Source: Ruminiclostridium sp. (lineage in GTDB: Bacteria; Bacillota; Clostridia; Oscillospirales; Ruminococcaceae). From it: DNA of 59,230 nt. Made by a program: the position numbers and the translations under genes. Positions 47,199-55,749 of this stretch are shown piece by piece (the first letter of the stretch is position 1; every line of letters begins with the position of its first letter). The stretch spans positions 1-59,230 of the forward strand of contig JAFVBZ010000263.1 of NCBI GenBank assembly GCA_017479645.1. Direction: 5' to 3'. A model generated the notes under the pieces. That model saw only the letters and a list, made by a program, of their open reading frames with translations, made no database searches and was not told the origin of the DNA.

Positions 47199-48047
47199 AT
47201 GAAACTGAAGATAGCGTTTCTGCAGCTGCTGCCCGAAAAGACGCTGCAGAAGCAATTCCGGAAGGGCAAGACCGCCTGTGAACAGGCAAAGGAAATGGGT
47301 GCGGATATCGTGCTTTTCCCAGAGATGTGGAGTGACGGGTATTACTTGCCGCAGGACGAAGCGGAACTGAACACTCTTGCGATAGGCAAAGACAGCGATT
47401 TTATTGCAGGGTTCCGGGAACTCGCGGCAAAACTTGAACTTGCAATAGGGATAACATTTCTCGAAAAGAACAGTCCCAAACCGCTTAATTCTATGATCCT
47501 TTTTGACCGTCAAGGAAAAGAAGTCCTGCATTATTCAAAGGTCCATATATGTGCATTTGATCTGGAAAAAGTGTTGTCTCCGGGTGAGGATTTTTACACT
47601 GCCGGACTTGATACCGGAAAGGGGATCGTCAAAGTCGGCGCAATGATTTGCTTTGACAGGGAATTCCCGGAAAGCGCGAGAATACTGATGCTGAAAGGTG
47701 CGGAACTGATACTTGCGTCCAATGCGTGTCCTATGGAGATAAACCGTTTGTCGGCACTTCGCACAAGAGCATACGAAAATATGGCTGCAATAGCTACCTG
47801 CAACTACCCGGAAGGCATGCCGGACTGCAACGGACATTCCACATTGTTTGACGGCGTTCCGTGGCTTCCGGACGAGCCGGGAGTGCGTGATATGTGCGTA
47901 TTTGAAGCTCCCGGAGAAGAGGGAATATACACAGCCGTGCTTGATCTCGATATGCTGCGGGAGCATCGGAAAAACGATGTTATGGGTGATAAATTCAGAC
48001 AGCCGGATAAGTATGGGATTCTGACCGGAAAGGGTGACCAAGTATGA
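47199..48047 (+). CDS. Carbon-nitrogen hydrolase (nitrilase superfamily)
   Basis: A 282-aa amidase. The Glu-Lys-Cys triad is visible: LFPEMWSDG (about residues 46-54), HYSKVHICAF and VGAMICFDREFPESAR. It hydrolyses a C-N bond in an amide such as a deaminated peptide or omega-amide; the exact substrate is unknown. It overlaps nagA by 4 bp (ATGA), so they are co-translated. Confidence 0.9.
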   Translation: MKLKIAFLQLLPEKTLQKQFRKGKTACEQAKEMGADIVLFPEMWSDGYYLPQDEAELNTLAIGKDSDFIAGFRELAAKLELAIGITFLEKNSPKPLNSMILFDRQGKEVLHYSKVHICAFDLEKVLSPGEDFYTAGLDTGKGIVKVGAMICFDREFPESARILMLKGAELILASNACPMEINRLSALRTRAYENMAAIATCNYPEGMPDCNGHSTLFDGVPWLPDEPGVRDMCVFEAPGEEGIYTAVLDLDMLREHRKNDVMGDKFRQPDKYGILTGKGDQV

Positions 48048-49189
48048 TCATCAGAAATGCAGAATACTTCGGTGCAGACTGCAAATTTCACTATGGTGAT
48101 ATTGCAATATCAGACGGCATTTTCACCGGATCTGACAACAGCGGGGAAATGTTCGACGGAAGCGGCTGTTATGCAGTTCCGGGACTGATAGACATACATC
48201 TTCACGGCGCAATGGGGGCAGATGTCTGCGATGCGGAAACAGCCGCATTTGAAAAGATAGCCGAGTATGAGATAAAAAATGGAATAACTTCGTTCTGCCC
48301 TGCGACATTGACGCTCCCGATACCGGTGCTTGAAAAGGTTCTTAAGACCGGCGCGGGATTTGCAGGAACGCAGAGCGCATATATATCAGAACTTGTCGGA
48401 TTCAATATGGAGGGTCCGTTCATCAGCCGTAAACGAAAGGGCGCACAGAACGGGAAATATATAATTCCATGCGATGACGGACTCGTTGAAAAGTTCATGG
48501 AATGGTCAGACGGACTTGTGAAGATAGTGGGGCTTGCTCCGGAGGAAAATCATGATTATGTTGACTACATAAGAAATGCCGCCGGAAAAGTAAAGGTCTC
48601 GCTCGCACATACCGACGCAGATTATGAAACTGCGATTAAAGCCTTTCGCGCAGGCGCTTCTCATGTTACACATCTTTTCAACGCAATGACCGGGCTGCAC
48701 CACAGAAATCCGGGAGTTGTCGGCGCGGCTGCCGACTGTGAGAATGTCACAGCCGAACTGATATGCGACGGAGTTCATATTCACCCGGCAGCAGTTCGTG
48801 CGGCATTCAGACTTTTCGGTACAGATCGGATAGTCTTTATAAGCGACAGCCTTCGATGCACGGGAATACCGGACGGGGTTTATGATCTTGGCGGACAGAA
48901 TGTAAGCAAGGCAGATAATCTGTGTACGCTTGTTTCCGACGGGAACATCGCAGGCTCCGCATCAGATCTTTACCGCTGTTTCAGAACGGCGGTGAAGAAA
49001 ATGAATATACCATTGGAAGATGCGGTTCGCTGTGCAACTATAAATCCTGCAAAGTGCATCGGTATCGAAACACGAAATGGATCGATAGAGACTGGTAAAG
49101 ATGCGGATTTAGTGCTGCTGGATAAGCAAACGCTTGATATAAAAGCAGTCATCAAAAAAGGCAGAGTTGTACGAAACCTCTGCATCTGA
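48044..49189 (+). CDS. nagA: N-acetylglucosamine-6-phosphate deacetylase
   Basis: A 381-aa amidohydrolase of normal NagA length. Metal-site motifs are GLIDIHLHGAMGADVCDA, NMEGPFISRKRKGAQN, SLAHTDADYETA and VTHLFNAMTGLHHRNPG. ELICDGVHIHP and FISDSLRCTG (catalytic Asp) follow. It releases acetate from GlcNAc-6-phosphate in amino sugar use and wall recycling. No nagB lies in the window. Confidence 0.93.
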   Translation: MIIRNAEYFGADCKFHYGDIAISDGIFTGSDNSGEMFDGSGCYAVPGLIDIHLHGAMGADVCDAETAAFEKIAEYEIKNGITSFCPATLTLPIPVLEKVLKTGAGFAGTQSAYISELVGFNMEGPFISRKRKGAQNGKYIIPCDDGLVEKFMEWSDGLVKIVGLAPEENHDYVDYIRNAAGKVKVSLAHTDADYETAIKAFRAGASHVTHLFNAMTGLHHRNPGVVGAAADCENVTAELICDGVHIHPAAVRAAFRLFGTDRIVFISDSLRCTGIPDGVYDLGGQNVSKADNLCTLVSDGNIAGSASDLYRCFRTAVKKMNIPLEDAVRCATINPAKCIGIETRNGSIETGKDADLVLLDKQTLDIKAVIKKGRVVRNLCI

Positions 49190-49263
49190 TAAGTCAATTG
49201 CTTTGCAGCTTTGACTTCGTTTTGTCGGCTCTACGAACATCGGTTTACAAGGAGGCATGGAAT

Positions 49264-49983
49264 ATGCACCATAATTTACTGTTCGATCTTGATCAGACTC
49301 TGCTTGATTTTCACGCTTCTGAACATCTGGCGCTGAAAGCGGTAATGGAGATGAACGGTCTTGTTTTTACAGAAGAGGATTATGGATATTTCAAACATAT
49401 AAATAAAAATCTTTGGCTTGAATTAGAAAAAGGAAAGATATCCAGAACAGAGCTTTTCAGATCAAGATTCAAAGCCTTGTTTGAATTTTGCGGCTTTGAT
49501 ACCGGCAAGACCGATCTTTTACAGATCAATGATGATTTTATTGATCGTATGTCGCATAACGGCATATTAATGGACGGTGTGATCGGGTTTCTGGAAAAGG
49601 TGACTGATAAAATCTCTGATGCCGAAATCTATATTATCACAAACGGCGCGGAGAAAAATGCTTCAGGAAGAATTGCTTCCTCAGGATTAGACAAATATAT
49701 ACGCAAAGTATTTGTAAGTGAGTCAATGGGAACTTCAAAGCCTTCCCGTGAATACTTCGATATAGTAACAACGACTATCGGCGATCCCGCTGAAAGCTAT
49801 GTTGTTATCGGAGATTCGCTCACTTCCGATATGCTTGGCGCAAAAAATGCAGGACTTACAAGCTGCTGGTTTATGCCGGAAGGCGATATAGAAGAAGCGA
49901 AGGAAGAGTATGACATCGACTATACAGCATCATCATTTGATGAAATTTTTGAAGTATTATTGAAGTGGTCAGCTGTTGGGTGA
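49264..49983 (+). CDS. YjjG-type HAD nucleotidase
   Basis: A 239-aa HAD phosphatase. Motif I is LLFDLDQTLLDFHASE at the start, motif II is IYIITNGAEKN, the Lys is in MGTSKPSREYFD and motif IV is VVIGDSLTSDMLGAKNAG. This matches YjjG-like pyrimidine nucleotidases that clear non-canonical nucleotides. The start at 49264 follows AGGAGGCATGGAAT; a frame extension to 49198 is not supported. Confidence 0.9.
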   Translation: MHHNLLFDLDQTLLDFHASEHLALKAVMEMNGLVFTEEDYGYFKHINKNLWLELEKGKISRTELFRSRFKALFEFCGFDTGKTDLLQINDDFIDRMSHNGILMDGVIGFLEKVTDKISDAEIYIITNGAEKNASGRIASSGLDKYIRKVFVSESMGTSKPSREYFDIVTTTIGDPAESYVVIGDSLTSDMLGAKNAGLTSCWFMPEGDIEEAKEEYDIDYTASSFDEIFEVLLKWSAVG

Positions 49984-50017
49984 ATCAATAATTTTATGAG
50001 AGTAAGGAGAAACGGAA

Positions 50018-50458
50018 ATGAGTTATAAATTCTATGGCTGGGAAACTCCGGCAGTGCCATGTATTAATGCTGAATTTATTGGTGTATCCGATCAGCGCAG
50101 GTTATACGATCTTTTATCTGATATCTGGTGTAAATACACCTGTGCTCCACGGTTACGCGAAGGCTGGAGCAAGGACAACAAAACCCTCGGTCAATGCTCG
50201 ATAACAGCTTTTCTTGTGCAGGATATCTTCGGCGGAAAGGTGTACGGGATACTTCGTACGGGCGGAAACTATCACTGCTACAATGTTATCGGAGATGTTG
50301 TTTTTGATCTTACAAGTGAGCAGTTCGGAGATGAAGTGCTGGATTATTCTGATAATCCCGAACAGTTCAGGGAACACCATTTTGCGAAAACCGAGAAATA
50401 CGAGAGATACAGTTATCTTAAGGCAGAGCTTCTGAATAAGCTGAAAGATGCGGAATAA
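50018..50458 (+). CDS. YunG-like protein
   Basis: A 146-aa soluble protein. SKDNKTLGQCSITAFLVQDI and FGGKVYGILRTGGNYHCYN, then DVVFDLTSEQFG, match the pattern of YunG-like proteins (GQC, GGxI, HxxN, DLTxEQF). The conserved Cys and His suggest a cysteine-peptidase-like or transglutaminase-like fold, which is inference. AAGGAGA precedes the ATG. It follows the nucleotidase by 34 bp. Confidence 0.75.
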   Translation: MSYKFYGWETPAVPCINAEFIGVSDQRRLYDLLSDIWCKYTCAPRLREGWSKDNKTLGQCSITAFLVQDIFGGKVYGILRTGGNYHCYNVIGDVVFDLTSEQFGDEVLDYSDNPEQFREHHFAKTEKYERYSYLKAELLNKLKDAE

Positions 50459-50531
50459 CAATTGAAAGGCAGAGCAGGGAAATGGCTTGAACTGCGATAA
50501 TTAATGGCGCGACAGGATTTGCCAAATGGTA

Positions 50532-50560
50532 TTGATATTTAAAGAAATATGTAGTATAAT
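50532..50560 (+). promoter_or_regulatory. Promoter of the lipoprotein gene at 50643
   Basis: TTGATA (50532-50537), a 17-bp spacer and TATAAT (50555-50560), giving a leader of about 75 nt. Confidence 0.85.
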
Positions 50561-50642
50561 AAACAAAATAATTGTAATACCGCTTTCCATACATATAAGC
50601 ATAATTATACGGTATATAACAATGGATCGTGAGGGAAACAAT

Positions 50643-51017
50643 ATGAAAAAATTTGTGAAAATTATGTCTCTCGTACTTATGCTTTTTGTCGTAATTAGCA
50701 TTTCCGCATGCGCAGAGCCAGCCGATACTGCCGCAAAGACGGGCGGAAGTTCATTCAACGCAGCTGATCTTGTGGGCAAATGGAAAGGTACAGGCGATGA
50801 AATTTCGACTCTGACTTTCGGCAAGGACGGAAAGTACAAGGACGATGCAGGTATTGCTGTAGTTGAAGGTACATACACTGTTGATGAAGAGGCAGGCACT
50901 CTTACAGTCAATGAGAAGGAATACGGACTTGTCTTTGTTTACAGTGTCGAATTATCCGGAAAGAATCTCACCATTCAGACTGATTACGGCGTGCCGAGAA
51001 CGTTTACCAAGAAATGA
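50643..51017 (+). CDS. Small lipoprotein with lipocalin-like beta domain
   Basis: A 124-aa lipoprotein. The signal peptide MKKFVKIMSLVLMLFVV ends in lipobox ISISAC (Cys about residue 23). The mature part is beta-rich (LVGKWKGTGDEISTLTFGKD, GTYTVDEEAGTLTV, NLTIQTDYGVPRTFTKK), like lipocalin-like DUF5640-type domains of Clostridia. Function unknown. The start was chosen after GAGGGAAAC; the open frame extends upstream into the promoter. Confidence 0.8.
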   Translation: MKKFVKIMSLVLMLFVVISISACAEPADTAAKTGGSSFNAADLVGKWKGTGDEISTLTFGKDGKYKDDAGIAVVEGTYTVDEEAGTLTVNEKEYGLVFVYSVELSGKNLTIQTDYGVPRTFTKK

Positions 51018-51052
51018 TTTCTGTTTAATGCCGAAACAATAAAAGATATATA

Positions 51053-51095
51053 CTCCGCCTGCAGCAAAAAACAACTGCAGGCGGAGATCGTTTTT
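51053..51095 (+). terminator. Terminator after the lipoprotein gene
   Basis: CTCCGCCTGCAG (51053-51064) pairs with CTGCAGGCGGAG (51075-51086), followed by ATCGTTTTT. Confidence 0.88.
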
Positions 51096-51103
51096 GGAAA
51101 TGA

Positions 51104-51132
51104 TTGACACTTTGAAACAGATATGCTATTAT
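51104..51132 (+). promoter_or_regulatory. Promoter of the phosphotransferase gene
   Basis: TTGACA (51104-51109), a 17-bp spacer and TATTAT (51127-51132). Confidence 0.85.
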
Positions 51133-51179
51133 TAAGAATAGCAACAGCGCATGACTCAATTAATGCAGGAGGAAATACT

Positions 51180-52238
51180 ATGTTTAACGTGGCGTTGACT
51201 GATATTCAGAGTATACTGAATGATTTCAGTATTACTGAAAAACCAGGCAGCTTTTCCGAGCTTCAGAGATACGATTATGAAAAAAACGGCGAAAACTCAA
51301 AGGAAGTCCGGCTTATCATAAAAGTGGATTTTGAAGATCGTTCTCCTGTTGTTATACGTTTTAAGAATGAGAAGAATGTTACCGAAGACATTGTTGAAAA
51401 ACAGTGCGGGTTTGCTGAAAATTTGTTTGAAAAGGGCATCTCTACACCACACAATTACCGCTCTGACGGGCATTTCGCAATACCTTATCACCTGAACGGC
51501 TATGATGTTATCGTCACAGCTGAGGATTTCTGCGAAGGTGAGGTGAAAGCGGTTGATGAGAAAACCGCATACATGACCGGTGAACTTCTCGCAAAAATGC
51601 ACAATATCTCGGAGCGTGAAAACCTGCATCTGAATATGAGAACGCTGTTTGATCCTCTCGGCAGGAATGATCTGTTTGATATATCTGTCTTTGCAGAAAA
51701 CCGGGAAAGGCTCCGGAAGACCGCACCTGCGCTGTATGACGAGACAGAGAAAATAAAGGACAGCTATATGGAAAAGATCGCTGTGTTCGGCAACGAACCG
51801 CGCTATGCGGTGCAGGGAGATATAAGCGACTGCAATCTTTATATCACGGAAAGCGGTCAGCTTGGTGTATTTGACTTCAACAACAGCGGTGACAATGTGC
51901 TTTTTTATGATGCGGCGATGCAGGCGGTATTTGAAGCCACACTTATGGATTACAAGGAAGTTTCATCACCGGAAAGAGAACGAAATATCCTGTCAGCTTT
52001 TCTGACAGGATATGAAAGTCAGCGCCCGTTTACGGTTGAACAGCGGAACACTTTTCCGTATCTGTATGCTATACTTACAGCCTTTGAAGCGGGGAAGATG
52101 TGTTATAACGAAGGCAATCTTGAGTCTCTTATAAAAGAAAACAGGAATGATGATATACGCGAATGTTTGAAACGTATGCGTGATTGTCTTTTGGATCTGA
52201 AAAAAACGGAGATACTGTTTGGGCGAGTGATCTTATGA
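51180..52238 (+). CDS. Aminoglycoside/choline-kinase-like phosphotransferase
   Basis: A 352-aa APH-fold kinase. The ATP lobe includes RLIIKVDFEDRSPVVIRFKN. The catalytic loop reads YAVQGDISDCNLYI, followed by LGVFDFNNSGDNVLFYDAAM with the metal-binding Asp. The usual HGD of the loop is QGD here. Relatives phosphorylate homoserine, choline, aminoglycosides or unknown metabolites, so I do not name a substrate. The start at 51180 follows CAGGAGGAAA. Confidence 0.82.
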   Translation: MFNVALTDIQSILNDFSITEKPGSFSELQRYDYEKNGENSKEVRLIIKVDFEDRSPVVIRFKNEKNVTEDIVEKQCGFAENLFEKGISTPHNYRSDGHFAIPYHLNGYDVIVTAEDFCEGEVKAVDEKTAYMTGELLAKMHNISERENLHLNMRTLFDPLGRNDLFDISVFAENRERLRKTAPALYDETEKIKDSYMEKIAVFGNEPRYAVQGDISDCNLYITESGQLGVFDFNNSGDNVLFYDAAMQAVFEATLMDYKEVSSPERERNILSAFLTGYESQRPFTVEQRNTFPYLYAILTAFEAGKMCYNEGNLESLIKENRNDDIRECLKRMRDCLLDLKKTEILFGRVIL

Positions 52239-52281
52239 ACGTACTGTATTAACTTCCTTGCAGTCCGGAGCTGATGAATGC

Positions 52282-53556
52282 TCAAGGAAGCTCTATCTTC
52301 GGAAGCATACGCTTCTGCTGGACGGACGCCTCATACGGGATATTCTCCTGTCCGAGCAGTTTGCAGAAACGTTCAAAGGGTTTCTTGTCCTTGTTTATAA
52401 GCTGGAATGCAATGCAGAATTTATCTTTCAGCGCGATAACCTCAAGCATAAGATCGCCGTCTGTAATGAGGAAGAAGTCCTTTATGTACTGGCTCATTCC
52501 GCCCCAGTCAACAGGCTTTGTGTAGCTTATTGTGAATGTATCTCGGGTATCGTTGCGGAAAGTGCTGTTTGCTCCGGCATATTTTTTCTTGGATTTGAGA
52601 TCCGGCTGTTCGTCGATGCCTTTATGCACCTTTTCGAGGTTTTTATAGCGTTCGTAGCTGAGCTCCGGCTGGCTTTGTCCGAGAATTGCGCCTCTTGCGC
52701 GCATATTCAGTTTTTCTATTGTTTCGCCGCGCATATTCCAGTCATACCTTATATGCAGAAGTCGTACAAAGTCGCGGTAAGATTTCTCGGCACCGATATC
52801 GTTTCTGTAATCGTCTGCGATACGCACAGAAAGATGCGTGTCCTTTTTTTCTTTGAAATAATCCACGCAGGACTTGAAAAACAGCGCTGACAGCACTGTA
52901 TTCGGTGATCCGTCTATTTTCCTTGCATAATCCATAAATTTGTCCGCGGGTATTGTCAGCTGGAAGAAGTAATTGTTCTGAGCGAACGGATTGATAAGAT
53001 ATTTAAGGAAACGTGTAATACCGATATTGGTGCTTCCTCCATTATAGCGTGTCAGAGGCTTGTCGTCGGGTATGGAATCGGCATCGGGAAGGAATAATTC
53101 TTCCGGATCTACGGGTGTTCCGGGAAGCTTTATTTCATTCGGCTTTTCGATCTCGCCGTATTTTTTTGAAAGGTAAAGATACAGCGTTGTCTTTACCCAG
53201 AACATAAGGCCGAATCCTCCGCAGATGCTGTGAGAAAAGCTGAACCATACGGTGTCGCCGCGATAAGTTATCACGAAAAGATGTCTTCCGAGTTTTTCGG
53301 ATCCCAGGACAAGTTTCTTTTCCGGCTCCTCCGGAATTACCGGCATCGGCGCGTCATTATGCTGGATCACATAATTTCCGCCGTTGTCGAGAACGGCTTT
53401 TACGCTGAAATACGGAAGTCTTGTCAAAGCCTCCTGCGCTGCTTCATTCAGAAGCTTTTCGTCTATTGTTTCACTCAGTCGGATCTTTGCTCTTACTGAG
53501 TAGCACACTTTGTCCATGTATTCATAGAGAAGATATGCGTCGGGATTGTTAGCCAT
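52282..53556 (-). CDS. Stand-alone condensation-fold acyltransferase, His motif altered
   Basis: A 424-aa protein of the CoA-dependent acyltransferase/NRPS-condensation fold, similar in size and layout to its neighbour at 53751. The N-terminal half has KVCYSVRAKIRLSETIDEKL and VKAVLDNGGNYVIQHND. The active-site position reads FSFSHSICGGFGLMFW, so HxxxDG is HSICGG with Asp replaced by Gly. The latch-like late part has TFTISYTKPVDWGGM. Related proteins include alcohol acetyltransferases and PapA-like enzymes. The changed motif may mean altered chemistry or loss of activity. The start at 53556 follows AAGGAGC. Confidence 0.8.
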   Translation of the reverse strand: MANNPDAYLLYEYMDKVCYSVRAKIRLSETIDEKLLNEAAQEALTRLPYFSVKAVLDNGGNYVIQHNDAPMPVIPEEPEKKLVLGSEKLGRHLFVITYRGDTVWFSFSHSICGGFGLMFWVKTTLYLYLSKKYGEIEKPNEIKLPGTPVDPEELFLPDADSIPDDKPLTRYNGGSTNIGITRFLKYLINPFAQNNYFFQLTIPADKFMDYARKIDGSPNTVLSALFFKSCVDYFKEKKDTHLSVRIADDYRNDIGAEKSYRDFVRLLHIRYDWNMRGETIEKLNMRARGAILGQSQPELSYERYKNLEKVHKGIDEQPDLKSKKKYAGANSTFRNDTRDTFTISYTKPVDWGGMSQYIKDFFLITDGDLMLEVIALKDKFCIAFQLINKDKKPFERFCKLLGQENIPYEASVQQKRMLPKIELP

Positions 53557-53607
53557 AGTGTTATGCTCCTTGTTTAAGATGAAATGTGATTGGTTTATCA
53601 CACTAAC

Positions 53608-53636
53608 ATTATAGCACATATAATCGGAAAAATCAA
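53608..53636 (-). promoter_or_regulatory. Promoter of the 52282-53556 gene
   Basis: On the minus strand TTGATT (53631-53636), a 17-bp spacer and TATAAT (53608-53613). Confidence 0.85.
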
Positions 53637-53676
53637 TAGGTTCAGAAAATTCTTGATAATAACGATGAGTAACAGA

Positions 53677-53724
53677 TTTGACCGTTCTGATTTGTGTCTT
53701 TCCAACAAATCAGAACGGGTCAAA
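53677..53724. repeat. 19-bp inverted repeat between the paralogous acyltransferases
   Basis: TTTGACCGTTCTGATTTGT (53677-53695) pairs with ACAAATCAGAACGGGTCAAA (53705-53724) with one bulged base. It follows the stop of the 53751 gene on the minus strand and may end its transcript, though no T-run follows. Confidence 0.6.
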
Positions 53725-53750
53725 GTTCAATGCCTGTTATTGTATATTTG

Positions 53751-55031
53751 TCACATGCTTTCAATTGCACTGATCTTGGCTGTAATGACAGGCTCCGCGT
53801 CGCATTCGGTATACTCTATATTATTTGATCTCAGTTCATCGAGGAAAGCGTCATAATAAATATGCTCGGAGAACGACTGCATCATTGATACAAATATCTC
53901 GCCGTTTACTGCCGCGATCTCTATCAGCGGGAATGGACCTACCGGAGTAGAAGTCCAGAATTCCTTGATGTGCTGTCCGAGCTGCGGGTACTGCCATTTC
54001 CCCACATAGCTTACCATATAGGTTGAAGAATTGTAGAAACTGCCGGTTATCTGCATTGCTGTCTGCGTTTTCATTTCAATTGTCGGAAGATCCAGTATCA
54101 TCTTTCCGACAGAGCCCGAAACTGTCATAGCCTGACGTACCCTGTCCTCATCGGACTGCACGAATGTCTTGCCGCGATAAACTGTACACTGCGTTTCGAG
54201 CGGCATTTTTCCGATACGATCATCATAATGCAGAGTTACGCCGGTAGTGCAGTTGTGAAATGTCTGCGGATTACCGAGCATCGGCCGTGAATTGACGACA
54301 TAGTTGCTTAAAAGAGGATCGGTATGTCCGGGGTGAAGTTTGTCTGTCGCTCTTGCCATAAACACGCTTATCATGATACCGGGACTTGAGTCATTCGCTT
54401 TCGTGAAAGGAATAAATGAACGTTCCGGGATCTTGATTTTAAGCATCTGACCGACCCCTCCGTAATTAGTGAGGCCGGAGCTTTTGATCAGATTAAGGGC
54501 AGACGGCGATTCCTGTTTCGGAAGGGCGCTGAGATCAATGACCGACAGTGCATCGAGTGGGTCTGCGGTTTCTTTCTCTGTGACCGGGTCATTCAGTGTT
54601 CTTATACCGGTGCTGTCCATTTCGCCGTATATTTCGGAGAAGTAATAATAGAGAAGCGTTGTGAGCAGAAAGTAAACGCCTGTCCCGTCCATACGTCCGT
54701 GATAGAAGTCGATGCACAGATCGCAGCCTTCGTAGCACAGCGCCCAGATATGGCCGTTCGTTTCGGGGGAATTAAGCGTGATCCCGGCAATAGAATTTAT
54801 TATTGCAACAGGCATATCGTTCTGTTCAAAGTACACTTCCTTTTCATTTTTTCGAAGTGTAACACACAGATACGGATAACGTTCAGATGCTTTGTCTGCT
54901 GCTTTTCTGAGAGCAGCTTTATCTATCGGTTTATCAAGACGAAGCTTAAGTCTTATCGTATAGCTTCCCATTAATGTGGCGTAGAGCATAAGCGCATCTC
55001 CGCGTGTGACATTGTATATTTCTTTTGACAT
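53751..55031 (-). CDS. Stand-alone condensation-fold acyltransferase
   Basis: A 426-aa protein of the same fold as the previous gene. TIRLKLRLDKPIDKAALRKA starts the fold; the active motif DFYHGRMDGTGVYFLLTT keeps HxxxDG. The later part contains STYMVSYVGKWQYPQLGQHI. It could transfer an acyl group from CoA or a carrier protein to an alcohol or amine. The paralogue is next door, each gene with its own promoter. AGAGGATAAACTT precedes the ATG at 55031. Confidence 0.82.
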   Translation of the reverse strand: MSKEIYNVTRGDALMLYATLMGSYTIRLKLRLDKPIDKAALRKAADKASERYPYLCVTLRKNEKEVYFEQNDMPVAIINSIAGITLNSPETNGHIWALCYEGCDLCIDFYHGRMDGTGVYFLLTTLLYYYFSEIYGEMDSTGIRTLNDPVTEKETADPLDALSVIDLSALPKQESPSALNLIKSSGLTNYGGVGQMLKIKIPERSFIPFTKANDSSPGIMISVFMARATDKLHPGHTDPLLSNYVVNSRPMLGNPQTFHNCTTGVTLHYDDRIGKMPLETQCTVYRGKTFVQSDEDRVRQAMTVSGSVGKMILDLPTIEMKTQTAMQITGSFYNSSTYMVSYVGKWQYPQLGQHIKEFWTSTPVGPFPLIEIAAVNGEIFVSMMQSFSEHIYYDAFLDELRSNNIEYTECDAEPVITAKISAIESM

Positions 55032-55077
55032 AAGTTTATCCTCTTATCGTGAAATGCAGGCTGTTTTTATATTTGAA

Positions 55078-55106
55078 ATTATAGCATAACATCTTTGAAC
55101 TGTCAA
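55078..55106 (-). promoter_or_regulatory. Promoter of the 53751-55031 gene
   Basis: On the minus strand TTGACA (55101-55106), a 17-bp spacer and TATAAT (55078-55083). Confidence 0.9.
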
Positions 55107-55157
55107 TGATCGGAAATATAATCAGTACAGTTTATGCAAAGAAAATGATGTAAAACA

Positions 55158-55186
55158 TTGACATTCAGCATTATTTGTGGTATTAT
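55158..55186 (+). promoter_or_regulatory. Promoter of the membrane protein/methyltransferase operon
   Basis: TTGACA (55158-55163), a 17-bp spacer and TATTAT (55181-55186). The first TTAG-N6-CTAA operator begins 3 bp after the -10. Confidence 0.88.
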
Positions 55187-55188
55187 AG

Positions 55189-55202
55189 TTAGTGTCGGCT
55201 AA
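55189..55202. promoter_or_regulatory. TTAG-N6-CTAA operator, copy 1
   Basis: GTTAG-TGTCGG-CTAAC, a 16-bp near-palindrome directly after the -10 box of the 55283 operon, placed to block transcription. Same pattern as at 38180. Confidence 0.6.
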
Positions 55203-55248
55203 CGCAGGCGGTGCGCAAAACGAAACGCAAAAATGAAATGCATATGAG

Positions 55249-55262
55249 TTAGTCGGTGCTAA
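55249..55262. promoter_or_regulatory. TTAG-N6-CTAA operator, copy 2
   Basis: GTTAG-TCGGTG-CTAAT, 60 bp downstream of copy 1 and just before the ribosome binding site (ACAGGAGCAG) of the 55283 gene. The 60-bp spacing is near six helical turns, which would allow looping or cooperative binding. Confidence 0.6.
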
Positions 55263-55282
55263 TAAAATAACAGGAGCAGTAT

Positions 55283-55735
55283 ATGCGGAATAATGGTGTA
55301 TATAAAAGTGATATTTCCACTGCAAGGTGGATAGCTTATGATCTGCCTGGCAACGTAGGGTGGATATTGTACTTTGCAGGTCTGATACTGTCGTTCGTAA
55401 ATTTCCCGGAATACAGCCGGGATATAGTAATGGTAATACTTCCGGCGGTATCGGTTATACCCGCGTTGTTAATGCTTATCGGTATTGCGGAACTCATCAG
55501 CGAGCGGATACATAAGCTTGATCGTGTGCTCACCCGGACACGACTGTTAAGGGGGTTCGGAGCATTGACACTCGGAGGTATCCTTGGAACTGCAATATCC
55601 GCTGTTATGCTGATTTGGGCAATATTATCAGGTTCGGGTGAGATGCTGTTTATATTGATAATGCTTTCGGGCGGAATATTGTGCGGTTTATTTGCGGGTC
55701 TGCTTTATAAGCGCTATTTACCCGTTGAGGAATGA
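55283..55735 (+). CDS. Four-segment membrane protein in metal-regulated operon
   Basis: A 150-aa protein with about four membrane segments (VGWILYFAGLILSFV, IVMVILPAVSVIPALLMLI, LTLGGILGTAISAVMLIW, LFILIMLSGGILCGLFAGLL). The N-terminal part WIAYDLPGNVGW is distinctive. Function unknown; its operator sites suggest a link with metal supply. It overlaps or abuts the methyltransferase gene. Confidence 0.72.
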   Translation: MRNNGVYKSDISTARWIAYDLPGNVGWILYFAGLILSFVNFPEYSRDIVMVILPAVSVIPALLMLIGIAELISERIHKLDRVLTRTRLLRGFGALTLGGILGTAISAVMLIWAILSGSGEMLFILIMLSGGILCGLFAGLLYKRYLPVEE

Positions 55736-55749
55736 AAAAGGAGGACATT

